A DNA stretch of 8,909 nucleotides from Nanobdellota archaeon (GTDB lineage Archaea > Nanobdellota > Nanobdellia > Woesearchaeales > JAUYGA01). The translations under genes were made by a program, and so were the position numbers. Location: NCBI GenBank assembly GCA_030690755.1, contig JAUYGA010000003.1:1-8909 (forward strand). The letters run 5' to 3'. The notes below the pieces were generated by a model, which was given only the letters and a program-made list of their open reading frames with translations, was not told the origin of the DNA and ran no database searches. Shown here in pieces: positions 5,993-8,909 of the stretch (position 1 is its first letter; the number at the start of each line of letters is the position of its first letter).

Positions 5993-7132
5993 TTATTTTG
6001 TGTTTTTTGTCAGAAGAAGGAAATAAAGCTGCTGTTGGCCTGCCCAGACCTCTTTTTCACGTTTTAGTTCAAAGCCATATTTTTTCATAAGTTCAAGGAT
6101 AAGTTCTTTTTTCTTTATGATTATTGCCAACTCGCCTTTGTTTTTGATTATGTATTCAACCTGATAGAAAAGCTCATTATATATTGTCTTAAGTTCGTTT
6201 TCATCCACATTTTTAGAAGGGCATGGCAGTTGCGAGATTATTTTTCCAATGCTCTTTTCCTTTATTTTTATGTCTAGCCAGTCTATGTCAATTTTGCTGA
6301 ATTCAATCAATCTTGAGATTCCTGAGATTTTTGCGTTTTTTCTTGCCGCCTTTACGTTTCTTAAAGAGCTGTCAAGCCCGAGAATGTTCATATTGTCTTT
6401 CTTTATTTTTTTGTCTGTGTCTTCAAACATCTTTTTTATTTTATCGTTTTCCAAAAAGCTGAACTTGTTGAAAGCCAATTTTTCTTTCTGGAAAAAATTA
6501 ACAGGAAAACCTGCAGCGTATAATCCCGCTTCAATCATGATAACACCGTCTCCAGACATGACATCAACAATGTTTTCCTTTTTATCATACCCAGAAAATT
6601 TGATCAATGAAAAGCCTAAGCTGCCTTTTATTGAGCAGGGATTTGAAAAAATCTTGTATTCACGTTTGCTTAAATCGATACCTGCAAAATCAAGTCCCAA
6701 ATAAAACTCATCATCGCAGATGAAACAAAGAAAAATTATATTTGGATTCTTCAACGATACTTTTTGCACTCTTTTTGTTTTTGCCTCTATTTGGTTGATG
6801 ATTAATTTTCCAATTTTTCCTTCAAAATCTGCTCTTGTGATTTCTGAATCCTGTTTTAAGCATAAGACCTTGAAACTTTCATCTTCTTTCAAGTATTTAG
6901 AGAAATCTGCTGTCAATTTAGGATTTTCTATCTTGCCTTTCTCAAGAAAAAGTCCCGTCTTTATTATTGATTGGCCTGTGTAACATATCTTACAGATATC
7001 GATTTCAGTTTTAACATTAAAAAAGACAATGGCTTTGCCTGTTTCGTACTCGCATTTTGTTTTCAGTTTCTCTTCTATCTCTGCAGCTGCAAATTCTTCA
7101 CAGCCTTTATGCGTAAGAGCAAAAGCTTTCAT
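5993..7132 (-). CDS. THUMP-domain SAM-dependent RNA methyltransferase (Trm14/RlmL-like)
   Basis: A 379-aa protein with an N-terminal ferredoxin-like plus THUMP module (about residues 1-150; THUMP core near 85-150) and a C-terminal Rossmann methyltransferase. This is the layout of tRNA/rRNA guanine-N2 methyltransferases such as Trm14, Trm11 and RlmL. The linker SKREYKIFSNPCSIKGSLG matches the family's YR-x-HPAPL block. SAM motif I is VDVMSGDGVIMIEA (189-202), motif II GLDSSLRNVKAARKNA (252-267). Motif IV, normally [ND]PPY, reads QLPC (301-304), so catalysis or substrate may differ. The start at 7132 has no Shine-Dalgarno; a TATA box centred 26 nt upstream predicts a leaderless mRNA. The substrate is probably a tRNA guanine, as an inference from the family. 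Confidence 0.88.
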   Translation of the reverse strand: MKAFALTHKGCEEFAAAEIEEKLKTKCEYETGKAIVFFNVKTEIDICKICYTGQSIIKTGLFLEKGKIENPKLTADFSKYLKEDESFKVLCLKQDSEITRADFEGKIGKLIINQIEAKTKRVQKVSLKNPNIIFLCFICDDEFYLGLDFAGIDLSKREYKIFSNPCSIKGSLGFSLIKFSGYDKKENIVDVMSGDGVIMIEAGLYAAGFPVNFFQKEKLAFNKFSFLENDKIKKMFEDTDKKIKKDNMNILGLDSSLRNVKAARKNAKISGISRLIEFSKIDIDWLDIKIKEKSIGKIISQLPCPSKNVDENELKTIYNELFYQVEYIIKNKGELAIIIKKKELILELMKKYGFELKREKEVWAGQQQLYFLLLTKNTK

Positions 7133-7154
7133 AAAATAGAGCTAAAGCTAGTTC

Positions 7155-7163
7155 TATTAAAAA
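7155..7163 (-). promoter_or_regulatory. TATA box for the THUMP methyltransferase (leaderless)
   Basis: AAGTTTTTAATAG on the minus strand is centred near 7159; transcription starting about 26 nt on would begin at the ATG (7132). The T5 run also follows the palindromic block 7180-7334 and could end a minus-strand transcript of it. Confidence 0.6.
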
Positions 7164-7179
7164 CTTATTCTCTTTAGGC

Positions 7180-7334
7180 AGCATTGAAAATTTCTCACTT
7201 TCGTTCGGGGTGCTATCGGCTCAGCTGGTTTTTGTTTTTTTCATAGCAATTTTCTCTCTGGAACTCCGAAAATTGCCCACAGTACTTTTTCACTAGCTTC
7301 GCAAGTTGATAGCATCCTTCAACTTTTCAATGCT
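7180..7334. ncRNA. Nested palindromic block, candidate structured RNA or decayed element
   Basis: No gene is recognisable between 7133 and 7360. This block holds three nested inverted repeats: AGCATTGAAAA/TTTTCAATGCT (7180-7190 with 7324-7334, 11 bp), GGGTGCTATC/GATAGCATCC (7208-7217 with 7308-7317, 10 bp with one G-U on the plus strand), and GCAATTTTC/GAAAATTGC (7246-7254 with 7268-7276, 9 bp). A further 6-bp pairing, AGCTGG with CTAGCT (7223-7228 with 7293-7298), also has a G-U on the plus strand. The G-U pairs favour a plus-strand RNA, but a T5-G-T7 run (7229-7241) would stop plus-strand transcription midway; a minus-strand RNA would end at the T5 near 7159. The strand is therefore left open. 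A miniature palindromic mobile element is an alternative. Confidence 0.45.
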
Positions 7335-7360
7335 ACCTCCCTTTAACAGTAATACAATAA

Positions 7361-7648
7361 TTATTCTATCTGCTGAAATTCCCTTATCAGGTTTTTATCT
7401 TCTTCTTCCAAGTCAAACAATTCAAGGAAGCAATAAGTGCATATGTTCATAGGTTTGTTGCAAATTATGCATCTGACAGTCTCGTCTGAATATTTATTGA
7501 AGGACTTGGCAAGGCGTTTGATGCAATCCATATTAACATTTTTATCCCTTTGCAGAGCCATGGCTTCTTCAGCCTTGCATTCAGGGCATATCGGATTTGT
7601 TATTACGTGCTGGCACGCTGCGCATCTTCCTTCCCATGTTTCCTTCAT
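7361..7648 (-). CDS. Small zinc-knuckle protein, function unknown
   Basis: A 95-aa soluble protein with two clear metal-binding pairs. The first is C9-x2-C12 with C21-x2-C24 (RCAACQ... ICPEC), the second C60-x2-C63 with C70-x2-C73 (VRCIICNKPMNICTYC), each expected to hold one zinc. Between them is a charged helical linker (KNVNMDCIKRLAKSFNKY, 36-53), and the tail is acidic (FDLEEEDKNLIREFQ). Such double zinc ribbons usually bind nucleic acid or protein, but I do not recognise the family. The start is well supported: GAGGTG with 5-nt spacing to the ATG. It sits behind a long leader with a short ORF and hairpin (see 7660-7862), so post-transcriptional control is likely. Confidence 0.85.
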   Translation of the reverse strand: MKETWEGRCAACQHVITNPICPECKAEEAMALQRDKNVNMDCIKRLAKSFNKYSDETVRCIICNKPMNICTYCFLELFDLEEEDKNLIREFQQIE

Positions 7649-7653
7649 TTTTC

Positions 7654-7862
7654 CACCTCACCTGTTTAATTTATCACAGGCTTGTGCAAGAATTCGAGAG
7701 GACTTAAGGCAAAACCAGAATTATGCACAAACCCCGTGATATGATTAGGGCTTATTGCATCACACATGTAGATCTAAAAGTAGCGCAATCCAGAATCCAA
7801 AATTTCAAGACTTTTATTAAATCTGCCATGTTGTATTTTGGTAAATTATTGAACTATATAAA
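7654..7862 (-). promoter_or_regulatory. Leader A: promoter, short ORF, hairpin and Shine-Dalgarno of the zinc protein
   Basis: On the minus strand in order: TATA box GTTTATATAG (7854-7862, with AAAA before it); ATG at 7829, about 28 nt on, opening a 25-codon ORF to 7752; hairpin with 5' arm 7741-7724 and 3' arm 7688-7672; then GAGGTG (7659-7654). The hairpin has 17 bp with a single bulged G: TATCAC/GTGATA, GGGT/GCCT (two G-U pairs) and TTGTGCA/TGCACAA, topped by AATTC/GAATT and a 22-nt loop. The two wobbles would be A-C mismatches on the plus strand, so the RNA is read from the minus strand. It resembles leader B in sequence, structure and spacing. It matches no riboswitch or leader I know. 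Confidence 0.6.
7752..7829 (-). CDS. Possible leaderless 25-codon leader peptide A
   Basis: The ATG lies within a few bases of the start predicted from the TATA box 7854-7862, so it could be read as a leaderless message. The peptide begins MADLIKVLKFWILDC and ends in Gln before TAA. It has no run of one amino acid of the classical attenuator kind. The stop lies 10 nt before the hairpin. A 25-codon ORF with matching stop context occurs in leader B, but protein similarity is low (identical mainly at V7, T17, F18, T21 and Q25). Translation is not proven. Confidence 0.35.
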   Translation of the reverse strand: MADLIKVLKFWILDCATFRSTCVMQ

Positions 7863-7901
7863 CTTTTCTCGCTCTGAGTTCGTTATTCGCAAAAATATTT
7901 T

Positions 7902-8105
7902 TTAGGTATTTTTGTTTTTATTTATGAGCTCTTTAGCCGCCTTTAATCCGTCGACAAAACCTTCATTGCTCGAATTAGACTTGAAATTTCTGTCAATTAA
8001 TGAATCTATTTCTTTATTTACTGAGCTGATTAAAAAAGTTGTTGCAGGTGTTGCTATATTAGATCTGTTTTGGTTTTTTTCTGAATTTTTTTTATTTCTT
8101 TTCAT
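7902..8105 (-). CDS. Small hypothetical protein, 67 aa
   Basis: I do not recognise this protein. It has a basic, Asn/Lys-rich N-terminus (MKRNKKNSEKNQNRSN, 1-16), a short uncharged stretch (IATPATTFLISSV) too short to be a secure membrane span, and a helical C-terminal half (NKEIDSLIDRNF and EGFVDGLKAAKELINK). It is considered real because GAGGTG lies 7 nt before the ATG and an organised leader precedes it. A T5 run 15-20 nt after the stop may end the transcript. An additional TATA-like TTTTTTAAAATG lies at 8147-8156, in the loop of the leader hairpin, and could give a shorter mRNA. Confidence 0.65.
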   Translation of the reverse strand: MKRNKKNSEKNQNRSNIATPATTFLISSVNKEIDSLIDRNFKSNSSNEGFVDGLKAAKELINKNKNT

Positions 8106-8112
8106 TTTACAA

Positions 8113-8302
8113 CACCTCGCATAGCTTATATTTTGCAGGCTTTACATTTTAAAAAACAAGAAATCATGCATCAGCCCGCAGATATTTTTCGGACTTACTG
8201 CACTGTATTTGTAGCCATGAATGTAGTAGAAACACTCAAAATACTCAGTCTAACATTCATATTTAGGCTCATACCGATAAAGAATAGCCTCGACTATATA
8301 AT
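8113..8302 (-). promoter_or_regulatory. Leader B: promoter, short ORF, hairpin and Shine-Dalgarno of the 67-aa gene
   Basis: On the minus strand in order: TATA box ATTATATAG (8294-8302); ATG at 8272, about 25 nt on, opening a 25-codon ORF that ends with TAA at 8195; hairpin GCGGGCT (8179-8173) with AGCCTGC (8141-8135), plus TGCA/TGTA above it; then GAGGTG (8118-8113). The hairpin's G-U pairs again favour a minus-strand RNA. The segment around the ORF end and 5' arm aligns without gaps to leader A (about 42 of 65 positions by hand count), the 3' arm shares AAGCCTG, and both have exactly 17 nt from AAGCCTG to GAGGTG. Confidence 0.55.
8195..8272 (-). CDS. Possible leaderless 25-codon leader peptide B
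   Basis: The ATG is at the transcript start predicted from TATA box 8294-8302. The peptide begins MSLNMNVRLSILSV and ends TVQ before TAA, with the same codon count and stop context (CAG TAA G versus CAA TAA G) as leader A. The first 15 codons show no sequence similarity above chance to the other copy; similarity rises over the last ten. Translation is not proven. Confidence 0.3.
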   Translation of the reverse strand: MSLNMNVRLSILSVSTTFMATNTVQ

Positions 8303-8344
8303 ATTTTCTTTTATTTTGGGTATTTTAAAATTATTATTAGTAAG

Positions 8345-8354
8345 ATTTAAAATT
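8345..8354 (+). promoter_or_regulatory. TATA box for thiI (leaderless)
   Basis: GATTTAAAATTAG on the plus strand is centred about 25 nt before the ATG at 8375, and no Shine-Dalgarno precedes that ATG, so a leaderless mRNA is predicted. Confidence 0.5.
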
Positions 8355-8374
8355 AGACTTGTTAAAATTGGTTT

Positions 8375-8909
8375 ATGGAAAAATTTGATTGCGTAATCTG
8401 CAGATATGGGGAGATAGGCCTGAAAGGAGAAAACAGGCAGTTCTTTGAGAAACAATTATGTAAAAACATCAGGGCTGAGCTCATTAAAAGAAAAATCTCT
8501 TTTAGGTTTGTCAGAGTTCGAGGAAGGCTGTTGTTTTATACTGACGTGAAAGTTGATTTTTTTAGGAATATTTTTGGTCTTGTAAGCTTTAGCTATGCTA
8601 CTGAGCTTTTGCCAGACATTTCTGTGATAAAAGAGGAATTGAAAAAATTAAAGATTAAAGAAGGGACAAAATTTAGGGTTAGCGCAAAAAGAGTGGAAAA
8701 AATAATTGACATGAATTCAATGGAAATTGAACGGGAGTTAGGAGCATTCATTTTACAGAATAATTATGTGAAGGTAGATTTGACTAAATATGAGTTGGAA
8801 ATCTGCGTTGAGTTCTTTAATGGTAAGGCTTATCTGTTCACTTCAAGAATTCCGGCATTGGGGGGTTTGCCCTCAGGCATCGAAGGAAATGTCTATGTTG
8901 ATATAAGAA
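8375..8909 (+). CDS. thiI: tRNA 4-thiouridine synthetase ThiI, 5' part only
   Basis: ThiI activates U8 of tRNA with ATP and transfers sulfur to make 4-thiouridine. The 178 visible residues are the N-terminal ferredoxin-like domain and THUMP domain; the PP-loop ATPase lies beyond the right edge. Diagnostic stretches are CRYGEIGLKGENRQFFE (9-25), FVRVRGRLLFYT (45-56), the THUMP strand KFRVSAKRVEK (99-109), and GGLPSG (163-168) where the family has GGLPVG before the PP-loop. The next residues, IEGNVYVDIR, leave the window before SGGIDSP can be checked. This is the only plus-strand gene and is divergent from the 67-aa gene. Whether a rhodanese domain is present cannot be seen. Confidence 0.92.
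   Translation, partial: MEKFDCVICRYGEIGLKGENRQFFEKQLCKNIRAELIKRKISFRFVRVRGRLLFYTDVKVDFFRNIFGLVSFSYATELLPDISVIKEELKKLKIKEGTKFRVSAKRVEKIIDMNSMEIERELGAFILQNNYVKVDLTKYELEICVEFFNGKAYLFTSRIPALGGLPSGIEGNVYVDIR

Noticed and set aside
7180..7334. SRP RNA as identity of the palindromic block
   Set aside because: The conserved helix 8 tetraloop region and Alu-domain motifs are absent, and the block is about half the usual archaeal length.
5650..7733. TGCACAAACC shared by RNase P RNA (about 5654-5663) and leader A (7724-7733)
   Set aside because: A single 10-base match without matching flanks or structure; in the RNase P RNA it belongs to a region typical of that family.
7723..7905. Plus-strand ORF beginning MHKPRDMIRAYC, similar at its start to the ORF at 8166
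   Set aside because: The two share M-H-x-P-x-D-x-x-R-x-Y-C with some synonymous changes, which first suggested a small gene family. But neither has a Shine-Dalgarno or a placed promoter, similarity fades, and the shared part coincides with the minus-strand leader hairpins, which explain it better.
8133..8396. Plus-strand ORF of 87 codons running into the start of thiI
   Set aside because: It starts at a TTG, lacks a ribosome binding site, covers the leader and promoter of the 67-aa gene, and after its first 35 codons is low-complexity hydrophobic translation of AT-rich DNA.

Overview
The window is an AT-rich stretch from an archaeon, most likely a DPANN lineage such as Woesearchaeota or Pacearchaeota. 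The evidence is the archaeal order uS13-uS4-uS11-RpoD-(tRNA-Leu)-eL18, an archaeal NAC with a UBA tail, a Sec61-beta type translocon subunit, archaeal RNase P RNA, a tRNA gene with two archaeal-type introns, and many leaderless genes with TATA boxes about 25 nt before the start codon. The phylum is an inference; the domain is secure.

Layout. All genes lie on the minus strand except the last. Reading the minus strand from the right, two small genes (67 aa at 7902-8105; 95-aa zinc-knuckle protein at 7361-7648) each follow a leader of about 165-180 nt. Then come a palindromic non-coding block (7180-7334), a THUMP methyltransferase (5993-7132), RNase P RNA (about 5551-5905), Sec61-beta plus NAC (4989-5502), an unrecognised helical protein (4470-4949), a MinD/ParA-like ATPase with a four-helix membrane protein (3172-4377), a candidate small RNA (about 2879-3013), and the ribosomal protein/RNA polymerase operon running off the left edge. 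A divergent thiI gene starts at 8375 on the plus strand and runs off the right edge.

Functional theme. Most genes serve the information-processing core: ribosomal small and large subunits, RNA polymerase, tRNA, tRNA maturation (RNase P), tRNA modification (THUMP methyltransferase, ThiI), and handling of nascent chains at ribosome and translocon (NAC, Sec61-beta).

Most notable. (1) The leaders of the two small genes share one architecture: a TATA box, an ATG near the predicted transcript start opening a 25-codon ORF, a conserved TAA, a hairpin whose pairing is kept although its sequence differs, exactly 17 nt, then GAGGTG and the main gene. This looks like a duplicated, unrecognised cis-regulatory RNA. 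(2) The tRNA-Leu(GAG) gene has a 15-nt intron at 37/38 and a 31-nt intron in the T-loop at 59/60. (3) Two structured intergenic blocks (2879-3013 and 7180-7334) match no RNA family I know. (4) The MinD-like ATPase and the THUMP methyltransferase both carry altered catalytic motifs.
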